From Chrysomallon squamiferum (Eukaryota > Mollusca > Gastropoda > Neomphalida > Peltospiridae): a DNA stretch of 64,000 bases. Under the pieces are notes generated by a model, which had not been told where the DNA came from, made no database searches, and saw only the letters and a list, made by a program, of their open reading frames with translations. This document shows positions 13,985-24,395 of this stretch, in pieces (within the stretch, counting starts at the first letter, position 1; the number at the start of each line of letters is the position of its first letter). A program made the translations under genes and the position numbers. The DNA lies in the NCBI GenBank assembly GCA_012295275.1, contig CM022677.1, forward strand, positions 1,706,921 to 1,770,920, in the 5' to 3' direction.

Positions 13985-15525
13985 GCAGCACTGGGATTTT
14001 GTTGTCTGACCTGTTGTGGTTTTCCAGACACACTACACACCTACTGTTTGATGTTGCATGGGTAGGCTCTTTCCAACTCATGAGGTCCAGAATCTTGGAG
14101 GTGTGTGTCTGTGTACAGACACACTACACACCTACTGTTTGATGTTGCATGGGAGGCTCTTTCCAAGTCATGAGGTCCAGAATCTTGGAGGTGTTTGTCT
14201 GTGTACAGACACACTACACACCTACTGTTTGATGTTGCATGGGGAGGCTCTTTCCAAGTCATGAGGTCCAGAATCTTGGAGGTGTTTGTCTGTGCACAGA
14301 CGCACTTTAAATAGGCTTTTTGTCACACCAAACAATTGCTGCTACAATTACATTGAACAATAGTTCAAACTGCCCCATTCTGATCTGACTTTTTGATTTG
14401 ATCAGGTTTTTTTTGGAAAACGTTTGTGATTTGTAAGTGCACTGCCCACTAGGCAGATTCCTCTCTTTTCCAGCAAAAACTCACAAAAATTTACACTAGT
14501 ATAGTCTGTCTGTAAACACACAGTAATACTGGTCACAAAACAGTTCCAACATACAAATAACAAGGTTTCCAGTCCACCAAGGTTTTCAATGGTTTCAGCA
14601 TCATTCCTGTGACCTGTATATACTTCTGCATTCTCTGTCACAAAGTAGGAAGGTTTTGATATCCCACTTTATCGGTTTTTCTTTGATATGCTGTTTTATA
14701 GAGAGGGAGTTTTATATTGGAATCATTCCTTTGTCAGCTAACAGATTGCTTCTCGGTATATAATGCAGCCAGAATTTTTCCAACAAGTGCTTGAACATGG
14801 GCCCTGATTTGTAAATCTTATCAGATTTGTCTAGCTCCGGGTATAATACATTTACACTATGTAGCATAGACCATATTGCTAAAAATCTATCTCTTGTAAA
14901 AATCTGTGCAAATCCAGGTGTGATGGTCAAGACATTTTCCTTATCTCACCAAAATTATTCATAGCAGTCCTTGTGAATAAGCATTTCCATCACTACTCAA
15001 CAGCAAACAAAATGTTAATCTCTGTTAGTGAACTAAACGATTTTGAATAACAATGTGAAGGTTTTGCTTCTCTGATATGTTCTGCCTGCTGTTAGTTTCA
15101 ACAACAAAGAGCTGCCATAAATCATCATTCCAGAATAACGTCAAAAAGTCAGCAGTGCTGCTCTCATTATTGAGTGAATCTGGAATATTTTTGGGACCGG
15201 GGTTTGAATTGTTTTTCACGACACTCTCTCATGTCATTCATCCACTGACGCTGATCTGCCTGGGTCTGAGAATTCTGTCACACCTCGACCACGTCCTCTA
15301 CCACAGCCACACCCACTACCAGGTTTAAAACATCAACACCTGCAGAATCACTTTTATTTTCACCTTCATTCGTGTTATTATTATTTGTATCACTGACATC
15401 ATCGTCACTCTCTTCACTTTCAAAATCACTATTATTTCACATTCCAACACTTCATCCTCATCCTCAGAATCTGACATTATCATTTGTAATGCCTGCTTGG
15501 TTGTCACTTTCTTACTGCTCATGTT
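13985..15525 (-). pseudogene. Decayed piggyBac-like transposase (PGBD type)
   Basis: Reading the minus strand from about 15522, successive broken frames follow a piggyBac transposase. First is an N-terminus MSSKKVTTKQALQMIMSDSE followed by acidic residues, then a Gly/Arg-rich stretch (GRGRGRG, near 15290). Next come ADFLTLFWNDDLWQLFVVET (15160-15095), TPGFAQIFTRDRFLAIWSML (14925-14865) and LLADKGMIPI (near 14740-14712), then a stop. The frame resumes as SIKQHIKEKPIKWDIKTFLL, NAEVYTG, LQTDYTSV and GSALTNHKRFPKK (to 14405). The C-terminal Cys-rich segment survives as SRCVVCLENHNRSDNKIPV (about 14045-13985). The DKG and LQTD aspartates sit where two DDD catalytic residues are expected; I did not find the third. 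Frameshifts, stops and a triplicated C-terminal segment make it non-functional. Family assignment is by remembered conserved motifs. Confidence 0.85.
14025..14296 (-). repeat. Three tandem copies of a 90-91 bp unit derived from the piggyBac C-terminus
   Basis: Units start with CAGACACACTACACACC at 14025, 14116 and 14206 and end at 14296 (91, 90 and 91 bp). Each encodes on the minus strand a SRCVVCL motif belonging to the Cys-rich C-terminal domain of the piggyBac remnant, so the repeat arose by local tandem duplication inside the old coding region. Confidence 0.9.
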
Positions 15526-15629
15526 TATGTCAAAAAAATACTCCAAAAACTGCAATTGTTTGCAAAAACATTATCGAAGCTTCCTTCGAAAATACAAGCA
15601 GATATACATGTTACAGTCAATTTTTCAAA

Positions 15630-15708
15630 CCAGTCATTTCGTCAAATGCCTCTGACCTCTAGTCATTTAGCCAAACTGACTAAAATTTCCAGTCATTTGG
15701 CTAAAGGG
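15630..15708 (-). repeat. Putative piggyBac terminal and subterminal repeats
   Basis: Read on the minus strand, the segment opens at 15708 with CCCTTTAGCCAAATGACTGG. It then contains two more variants of the same word in both orientations (GGCTAAATGACT; CATTTGACGAAATGACTGG). An outer CCCT end and repeated subterminal motifs are typical of piggyBac elements, and it lies about 185 bp before the transposase start, as expected. The adjacent tetranucleotide reads TATT on the plus strand where an intact insertion would show TTAA. I did not find the matching other end. Confidence 0.55.
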
Positions 15709-16073
15709 TATTTCTTAGGTGTTTTCTATTAACTAAACTATGTTTCATCTGTATTGAAGAATAATCAAATACATGTAACAACAAATTTACCAGTATGATG
15801 CATTGGTGACACATAATACATATTTCATTTATTTAAACTATTTACACAGTTGTGACATCTGCTATTACACAAAACATTATTTTTGAAACAAGCACATCTC
15901 TTACTCCAACATCTCTCAAATCCATTACAACTGCACTTGACGAAACTGACCACCGTGTTGAGACTGCTTTTTGTTGGCTTGACGAAGTGACACACTGTTA
16001 ATGTCAGATTCACTCAGGAGTCTGAGGACATAAATCAAACTGGTGTTGACTATATTTCCCTTTCAGAATACCA

Positions 16074-16654
16074 GATGTATAGTGTCTGTTTTCTACAGCT
16101 AATATAATACTAGAATATTTCTACAGATGGTATAGTGTCTTTTTCTACAGCTAATATAATACTAGAATATTTCTACAGATGGTATAGTGTCTGTTTTCTA
16201 CAGCTAATATAATACTAGAATATTTCTACAGATGGTATAGTGTCTGTTTTCTACAGCTAATATAATACTAGAATATTTCTACAGATGGTATAGTGTCTTT
16301 TCTACAGCTAATATAACACTAGAATATTTCTACAGGTGGTATAGTGTCTGTTTTCTACAGCTAGTATAATACTAGAATATTTCAACAGGTGTATAGTGTC
16401 TGTTTTCTACAGCTAATATAATACTAGAATATTTCTACAGATGGTATAGTGTCTGTTTTCTACAGCTAATATAATACTAGAACATTTCTACAGATAGTAT
16501 AGTGTCTGTTTTCTACAGCTAATATAACACTAGAATATTTCTACAGGTGGTATAGTGTCTGTTTTCTACAGCTAATATAATACTAGAATATTTCTACTGA
16601 TGTATAGTGTCTGTTTTCTACAGCTAGTATAATACTAGAATATTTCTACAGATG
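16074..16654. repeat. 53-bp minisatellite, about 11 copies
   Basis: Tandem units marked by TATAGTGTCTGTTTTCTACAG and CTAATATAATACTAGAAT, ending TTTCTACAGATGG. They lie inside the KRBA2-like pseudogene, between the parts encoding DNVAVSIPSVE and GILKGKYSQHQ, and take the place of the segment normally between them. Confidence 0.95.
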
Positions 16655-16785
16655 GAATGGACACAGCTACATTATCAACAACAGCATCATCCTTCATAAT
16701 CACACAACTTTGCTTAACAACACGCTCGGCTTGTTTCTGTTGTGTGGCTACTGCAAGCTTTCTTTTCTTGTCTATGCTGCTCATT

Positions 16786-16918
16786 GGTTGAGTTTTTTCT
16801 GGTAGAGGCTGAGTTGTTTCTGGTACAGGTTGAGTTGTTTCTGGTAGAGGTTGAGTTGTTTCTGGTAGAGTTGAGTTGTTTCTGGTAGAGTTGAGTTGTT
16901 TCTGGTAGAGTTGAGCTG
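16786..16918. repeat. About 20-bp minisatellite in the KRBA2-like frame
   Basis: Six or so repeats of GTTGAGTTGTTTCTGGTAGA with small length changes. On the minus strand they give TRNNSTSTRNN-like peptides in the low-complexity linker region of the integrase gene. Confidence 0.9.
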
Positions 16919-17779
16919 CTGGACAGAATGGCTAGTAAGTCATCTTCCTTCTGTAGCTTGTGGATAACAATGTGTCAAACCAATCCTGCCTTTGATGCCA
17001 AATAATGTTGTACAAGATGACTGTTTTATTCCAGCTTTGAAACTTGAGTTCTTGCGAAACTGACCAAAGTTAACACCAACAGTCCTATCAGAGCTATCAT
17101 TCTCACTCATCCTCGCAACAAGCATGTCTTTAATGTCATAATTCGCACATTCTACAGAACTTGACTCTGTGTGTGGCATGGTTTACCAAGCACTATAACT
17201 AGCTCTGGCCACAACTCCTTCAAATCAGAAATGATTTGAGCTGTAAATTCAGAACCGTTGTTGCTCTGTACTATATGTGGTGCACTGAATAGCAGAAATA
17301 TGTCCATGAGTTGGTTTGCAACTTCAGCAGCTCGCTTTGATGTCAGTGGGCGGATAACAACAAACTTTGTAAGATGATCCTGATACACCTTAATCCACTT
17401 GACAGAACCATGCGGTAACGATTGCATATCAGTGAGATCTACTTGGCCACGAGCAGAGAATTCTTTAGACAAGATTGGTCAGACAACCACACCCTTTGTC
17501 ATCGGTTTACACTGACAGTCAATGCACATTGACTTAAACAGTTCCGTAGAATCCCTGGTAACACTGGCATACTTCTTGCCTATCTCCATTACCATTCGAT
17601 TGCAACCTCCGTGGCCAGTGTCTATGTGTGCACGTTTGATAACATCGAATGTCTCTTTGATGTTGCACGTAATACTCGGGTCACTGTTGGATGTGCAACG
17701 TCTTATCAACTTCTCAACATCACCACACTGAAGAATCTCAGACTTGGACAGAAGATAATAACCTTGGTGTCACTTAGCT

Positions 17780-18780
17780 GATGATTGGTATGTTTGTGTT
17801 ACTGGCTTCTGGCCCGACCTCTCCCAGTGTAAACAGCCTGACCTCGATATACAGTTTATCACCATTTAACACCAGTCTTTTCCCTTGCCTTTTTGCTGTA
17901 ATGTGGATATAGTAATTTTCTCCTGTCATTAATTTATTTCAGGAATTGTTCATTAACCGTGACTTGCTTGTTTATCAGTATTTTGGATGCAGCTCTTCTC
18001 ACAATTTATATAAAATGAATTTAGCAACAACAGGCCTTATATATACATCTTCCCCAGTCGATTCATTCTGTCAAAGTCAGTATTATTTTCTACTTTCATT
18101 TTTTATAAAACTTTTCAACTCCTTGTCTGTGTCTTCCTCATCTTCCTCTGGTATCACACTAAACATTACATTGTCACGATGAAGTGAGTTTGTAGGTCAT
18201 TGTGTTTATGTCTTAAGATTCGAAACTCAGTTTCTACTTCACATATTTGTTGTTTCACACTGGTATTATTATATCTCATTTCACGAGTAGAACTGTTCAT
18301 ATCTAAGACAACAGATTTCAAATATTCAAGATTGTTTTATTTCTTTCAAACTGACAGTGAACGTAATTCATACCCTTTCCATATCTTGTACTTTTTTCTT
18401 AATATCAATCATTTTACCACTATATCTTGTACAGATATTTCCATACCATTCAGTTGTTTTTCGATCATGTCTAATTTTTCCAGTTTATCATACATTATAT
18501 CTAACTTTCTAGTCAAAGTATCTAATTTTTATACTGACATCTTGATTGTGCACAACTGGTGAAATTAAACCAGAATACTGACCTTGGGATCATCAGGTTT
18601 GTCCACATTGTCCATACTTCTGAGACTGTTGAACTGGTGTTGACAGATAAAATGGTGCAGATGAACATCTCATTATTTGACATCCCTGAGCAGCTTGGCT
18701 AATGCTTATCCTTATTTTCTGTTCACTTTCTCCTTTTTTACTCTTATTTCTTCTCTTTTTTATTTCATGTTGCATACTTG
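17780..18780 (-). pseudogene. Decayed LINE ORF1 (RNA-binding, transposase_22-like)
   Basis: Minus-strand fragments fit a non-LTR retrotransposon ORF1. There is a Lys-rich N-terminus (KKRRNKSKKGESEQK, near 18765), then a coiled-coil-like stretch (YDKLEKLDMIEKQLNGMEI, 18500-18440, continuing with VKQQICEVETEFRILRHKHN at about 18265-18205). An RRM-like part follows: NVMFSVIPEEDEEDTDKEL (18165-18110), IRPVVAKFILYKL (about 18040-18000) and AKRQGKRLVLNGDKLYIEV (about 17900-17845). Stops and shifts interrupt it. No ORF2 follows downstream: the sequence switches at about 17775 to the KRBA2-like gene on the same strand. Confidence 0.75.
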
Positions 18781-18784
18781 TGTA

Positions 18785-21110
18785 TATGTAGCTATAATTT
18801 ACATTGATAAAACAGATAAAATACTTTAATCCTAATAAACATTATATATTTTCACAGAGACATAACTTTTATTTCTGTGTGAGTGCGATCTAATGGAAGT
18901 ATTGGTTACTCGTGTTGAAAACATTAAATGATCAAACAAAAAACATCAATTCACAGTTTTGTTCATTAAATCAACCAATATTATTATTCATTTATAACAG
19001 CTTTGGAATACATACATATTGAAGTCATATTTGGATATTATTCTTACTTCAAAATGTTTTCTTTAACAGCCTTGAGTAACTAACAGTTTTACAATATTAC
19101 ACTCAGAAAGTAAGAAATGATTACCGCAAGTCATTTTCATGGATAATTTCTGATTCTTGTTATTAATTTCTAATTTGACCACATATGCAATCATAAAAGT
19201 TAAGCATACAAACATTATAAATCCTTACTAATGTTGTATTAAGCTAAAACATAATGATAATATAATCTAAACAGTTATAATATTGTAATTTTATTTTTAA
19301 CTTCATAAAACTATTTCAGTCAGAAAGGATTTTTAAATTCTAACTGTTTACAACTGAACCAAAAAAAAAATCATTATATACAATATCCAACATTACAGTA
19401 AAAAAATGTTTTATTCACTTTATATAAGTAACATTCAGCAACTTAATTAATTTTCTATTATATGGTTCATGAATTCATTTTTCTCTTTTTTTCTTTTTAC
19501 ACATTTATTTTAATTTTTACTTTTGCACTTTACTTTCCAAAAATGTCACATTTGCTTACAGCATAATATATATTTTGTTTTCTAATATTCAAGATTGTTC
19601 ATTTAATTTCAACATTATTTATTTATTTATTATGATGATGTTGACCATATTTATGAATAATGGTGTGATGATGATAAAAACAACAGAAAAGTAATTTTGG
19701 TGTTTTATTTTGTAAATCACTGTTACCCCAGTGCAGTAGGTCTCCCAGCCCTGTACCAAGTACACGGTGCACACCTAGAATTGTGTGTGTGTTTCCCCTA
19801 AACTGACAACAATGTCATGAAGATTAGTTGTATGTGTCGTTTGATGGTGATTAATCTACTCAAAATAATAGTGAAGCAAATAATATTGTTTTAATTATTA
19901 AGTAATCTGCATTTTAATAGCTAAAGTATAATCTTTTATTTTGTATTTTGTATTTATTACTATTTGCATGTAATATATAAAAGAGCATTTTGAGAGATAA
20001 TTTAATGTTTTCACTAGGATTTATTTATGTTTCAGTATTTTTAAGTTCAACTTTGTTTGATTCAGAGCCTGAAATATGATCAAGAAACGATTCATTGTTA
20101 TTTCATTTACGTTAATGGTGTATTTTAGTAATGGATCTATATGAGTGATTTTAGGAAATCTGTAGAACTGTTTGTTTAGGAAATTCCAAGCTTCTGTCAG
20201 CAGTTTTTCTTATTGTATGGATTGCAGCACTTTACTTTTTTGTTTTTAGTTGCTCTCACTCATGTGTTTCCATCTTATCTGGACTATAAATAATAATGGA
20301 TAGCTAGAAAATATCAACAATTTTGTTTTTCTTTAAAACAAAAAACAAAAGCCCCGAGAAGGATTGTAAAAGGATATATTATATAATATACATTATGTTT
20401 TCACTCATCAGTAACAGATTTTGTTTTGTCTTCCCACATTTTATTTCTTCATTAACTTTACATTGTTTTCAAAATGGTTTTACTTATTAATTATATCAGG
20501 GTTTATTAATCAGTTTTAGAAATAACAATATAGCTATTTAAATGTACCAATTCATTTTGTATTCATACTTAAGTCAAATGTGTTCAACTGCATTTATCTT
20601 TTTTCTTCTGAGAAATTATAAGAAAATTGTCAGGATTTTTTCAGATTAAATTAACAATTAATTAAATTTAAATATTTACACTGTTTGTCTTCTTTGATAT
20701 ACTGATAATTTTATATAAATGTTTCATAAAGCAAACCTATTTGCTTGATATGTTAAGTTTAGCTTGTACAGAATCAATGTAATAATGGTTTATGCATCAA
20801 CAAACCTTGTAATAATGTACATGCCAGCCTAATAGAGCAGTGAACAGAACAGTTGTATAAATTTGTAATTTGATATTTTTAATATCTCTAATCTCAGAAA
20901 AAAGATAGATTTAATACAGGTGAAAGAAATTTACAATATTAATCTGATTGAAATTAAGAATATAAAAACCTTTAATAAATTATTTTAATTTTAAATTGCA
21001 TGGAAAAAGCACAAATTTGGACTAAAATTCTTCTTGATAAGACAATGAAATGCAGTTAGAGCATCTTTCACTTTATTTTGTGTTTAGTTTATTAATGAAT
21101 ATTATATTTT
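18785..21110. other. Gene-less AT-rich stretch
   Basis: No exon, RNA gene or element ends were recognised. One less AT-rich patch (19725-19820) is unassigned. It may be intron upstream of the terminal exon at 21121, but nothing in the sequence proves this. Confidence 0.5.
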
Positions 21111-21120
21111 GTTGTAGGAT

Positions 21121-21222
21121 CCTAGACAACCGATTCAAGCTGCCTTAGCCAGCACTGCATTTTCAGAAAAGATTCACCAGAAAGCTATTACATCACAGTC
21201 TTTCAAGAAAAAATCTGTCTGA
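21121..21222 (+). CDS. Candidate 3'-terminal coding exon of an unrecognised gene
   Basis: A TTTTGTTGTAG acceptor precedes GATCCTAGACAACCG. Only one of the three possible phases stays open: phase 0 gives DPRQPIQAALASTAFSEKIH then QKAITSQSFKKKSV and TGA, 34 residues. The other two frames stop within 30 bases. The basic C-terminus and sharp AT-rich 3' sequence after the stop look like a real last exon. I do not recognise the family and see no matching upstream exon in the preceding 8 kb, which is filled by minus-strand transposon remains. It could also be a decayed fragment. It is not a continuation of the EGFR-type domain by any motif I can see. Confidence 0.5.
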   Translation, partial: PRQPIQAALASTAFSEKIHQKAITSQSFKKKSV

Positions 21223-21760
21223 AATGTAATTTTAATTTCTAACACTCAGTGATCTTCAAGAGACTGCATTGTCAATGTGATCAGAACATCCAGTGTACAC
21301 ATTGTACTTCATAGCAGCTTGCACTGTTTTTATCATTGATGTGTGCTTGGTTATTCTAATTTTTCTCACTGAAAGAGGAATGGAGATTCATCGTTGCTCT
21401 TCTTTGTAAATAAGCTAAAATCAGTGTGATAGTTAACTTTTTAAATCTATTTTTATATTATTTAAATCGGGGTAAATCAAGGGTTTGTTGGGTTTAATCA
21501 GTCTAAATATATTTAAAACTATGTAATTAGAGGTATTTGAAGCAACATTTTTTCTTTATATTATTTAAATCAGGGTAAACTCAGGGGTTTGCTGGGGGTA
21601 ATAAATGTAAATATAATTGAAAATTATGTCATTAGGGGTAAAAAGAATTTTTTATACAAAAAAGTTGGGGAAATCATTGTGTAAATATATTTAAATTATG
21701 TAATTAGGGGTAATAAGAATATATTATATAACTCTCCCAAAAAAGTAATAAAAAATAAAA
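21223..21760 (+). other. Possible 3'UTR with three diverged tandem repeats
   Basis: After the stop come three related segments of decreasing completeness (about 21456-21536, 21558-21640, 21660-21712). They share ATTTAAATC[GA]GGGTAAA, AAATATATTTAAA and TATGTAATTAG[AG]GGTA. AATAAA hexamers are at 21599-21604 and near 21747, which would suit a 3' end, but such hexamers are frequent in AT-rich sequence. Confidence 0.5.
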
Positions 21761-23301
21761 AATATAATAATTTATTTGTAATGTAAACTGTTAACTAAAT
21801 TAAAATTTTATTTGCATTAACCATGACTTTGTTATTTTTAATTAAAAGAAACATGATGATCTTCAAGTTGAAATTACTTAAAAACCTGGCTAGATAATAA
21901 AACTTAAATATTCAGTTATTTCTGTTTAGACATTTCTAGCAACTTTCCCACTTTAGAAAGAATAATTGAATTATTTCAAAAAAGAATCTTTAAAAATAGA
22001 AAATCATAATTTAAAAATGATAAAAAAGTCAAAGAAGAGAAAAAATAAATGGAATTTTTCTCAGTATTTTATAATTAGCCTTTCACATGTTGGAAAAATT
22101 CAAAAAATTATTTCGAATATGTGCAAATGGAAATGTCTTCGAAGTATTTTATAATCTGTATTGAATTAATTCAAATAAAAAGCTAGGGGGGAAAATGAAA
22201 TTAAATAAATACATAAATAAATTCATAAATAAATAATACAAGATATAAAATAATAAAATACAACTAGGACATGTTACATAAATGAGTGGCAGTACAAATA
22301 TTTTTAATACAAAAACATTATTTGTTCTTAACTGTTTTAAATCCTGACATCTACAAAATCAAACCATTGCATCTTATCTAAAAACAATAATCAAAATGGA
22401 AAATCATGCTGAAATTTTTCAGTTTGTTAACATTAAAAATGTTAAGGCATATTCAAATATTTTAAAAGAAAAATAAATAAATAAAGACTAGTCTTTGTCT
22501 GTTTTTAGTTTTATTATTTATATACTGATCAATATCTTCGTTATTTGTGGTCAACCAGCAAAAGATCATCTGATTTAATTATTATTTTTTATATATACAT
22601 TTTGTTCGATTTTACAAAAACAATCAAAGCACTAGAATGAACACTAATCAACAAAAATGGTATTCTATCTCTCTCTCTCGTCTTTTTTATTTACAAACTC
22701 GTTAAATAGAGTTATTTCCCTTAGACTATTAATAGATGACATTGCATAAGCATTAATGGTCTATGGGAAATAACTCTGTTTAATGTGTTTGTAAATATAT
22801 AAAAAAACACTGAGCTAAATTCGATTTACTACTTTTAGATGAATTCAGCTAATTGTATAACAAAAAAAAAAAAAAAAAATTCGAGCAAAATATTCCAATA
22901 TGAAATTGAACAATTTCTATACAACCAGTTTCCATTATTTGTTGGTTTATTTGATTTATTATTATTACTTAATTAATTACTGTAAAATTCCTATTTCGCA
23001 TAAAACCCTTTTTTTTTCGATTTGCCCCTTGAATAAAAACAATGAATTTTTCATACAACATATACATCTTGAGCAGTCAAGATCACTCTGCATAATGTTA
23101 CTAATCAAACTGAAGTTTGTTAAATAGGAAGTATAATTATAATAGCATTTCAAAACAAAACTAAACCCTACCTTTGTAGCAATGCATTCCAATAATGAAT
23201 TATAGTGATATATGTCTTTAAGATTTTGTATTATGAACATTTCACTTTCATTTGATGTCACAGACTTACATAATTATAAATTAATTATAAATTTTTAAAA
23301 T

Positions 23302-23344
<43 letters not shown>

Positions 23345-24395
23345 CATACATACATCGTTTCATTTTCATTTTCTTTAAAATAAAAATTACTGCAAATCTG
23401 TTTTTAAAAAAGATGTTGGTTTTAATAGAGCTAAAATTACTCTTTTAGCCTGATTAATTTCAGCTTTTTTCAATTATATTTTAATGTTAATAACAACAAT
23501 TCAAAATCAAGATATAAGAATAAATCCTTAAAATAATCCAGTTATTAATTGTATTTTTATATCTAATTGTATATCATTTTTGTTCTATTTATTTTTTAAA
23601 AACAAAACAACAATCAAAACACTTGGAACTTGTTTATATATAAACAAGGACGCTGTCTTTCACATGCAGCAGTTATTTGACAACAAACACATTAACTCTT
23701 TCTCACAGATAACATGTCTGTACCAACTCATCCTTTCACATTCACATCTGTCTGTCTGTCGCTCGGTATCCATGCCTCAGATACCACATACAAACATTTC
23801 CTTCAGTACACACATTCACTCACACACAACTAGTGTGTATGTATATATGTTTTTCTAACAGCCAAATACATATACCCACATCTGTCCATGTGTTTCTCTG
23901 TCAATCCATAAATCCTATACAGTTTTAACAATTTTCTGTCGCCGCCTGCTTCTCTCTATGAACAGTCCAAACTATTATTATTATTATTATTCTATCTATA
24001 TATGTGTGCATCTCGATTGTGTCATCAGTTTTACAGTCTACCATGTAAAACAAGTTTCCGAGGCGAAGACACTGTTAAATAAAAAATACAGGAAAATGTG
24101 AAGAATTTGAAATGAATATAAAATATCATATTATCTTTCCCGATTCTACATTTTGCTTTATAAACTGCGCTGCTGGAAAAGCTTAATGCTTCTTGTTTTA
24201 ATTGTTTACTACTAATAATATCTTTTCATGGCTCTCTAAAACAAATTTTATAAAACTATACATATATTTATTTATTTATTTATATATTTTTGTTGTTGAG
24301 AAATAGAGACGGTCTTTCAAATAAACCATATTTTTGAATATGGTAACCAATATTATACCAGTTAATCTTTAATTTCTGTGTATAATTTCATATTT
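21761..24395. other. Gene-less AT-rich stretch
   Basis: No gene was recognised. It contains one foldback element (22680-22806), an ATT microsatellite (about 23306-23340) and CA-rich sequence near 23800-23840. Small open frames here lack splice sites or known motifs. Confidence 0.5.
22680..22806. mobile_element. Foldback/MITE-like palindrome with GGGAAATAACTC motif
   Basis: The left arm (TTTACAAACTCGTTAAATAG, AGTTATTTCCC, AGACTATTAAT) is an imperfect reverse complement of the right arm (ATTAATGGTCTATGGGAAAT, AACTCTGTTTAATG, TTTGTAAATATA). Arms are about 55 bp with scattered mismatches around a short centre, so the whole would form one long hairpin. GGGAAATAACTC occurs again in the smaller foldback at 47457-47520. 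Confidence 0.75.

Larger units (their letters stand above)
15828..17770 (-). pseudogene. Decayed KRBA2/SCAND3-like integrase gene (retroelement-derived)
   Basis: The minus strand encodes, in order: YYLLSKSEILQCGDVEKLIR (about 17765-17700); a zinc-binding-like segment with IKRAHIDTGHGGCNRM and CIDCQCKPMTKGVVV; and an rve integrase core, GQVDLTDMQSLPHGSVKWIK through APHIVQSNNGSEFTAQII and ELVIVLGKPCHTQSQ (17445-17160). Then come ECANYDIKDMLVARM, VIHKLQKEDDLLAILSSSST, KLAVATQQKQAERVVKQS (about 16765-16710), GILKGKYSQHQFDLCPQ (near 16060-16015), and a C-terminal Cys-rich tail SCNGFERCWSKRCACFKNNV (about 15925-15865). Breaks: a TGA (17476-17478, probably from CGA) between GVVV and PILSKEF, a frameshift near 17165, several later shifts, and a 53-bp minisatellite replacing part of the C-terminal region. 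The Asp-Asp-Glu core may have been catalytic once, since LTD and SNNG (usually SDNG) are visible. The gene is clearly dead. The family name is by recognition of the KRBA2-type order of motifs. Confidence 0.85.

Noticed and set aside
18200-18562. 120-residue plus-strand frame
   Set aside because: It is the antisense of the LINE ORF1 coiled-coil part, where the minus strand has family motifs.
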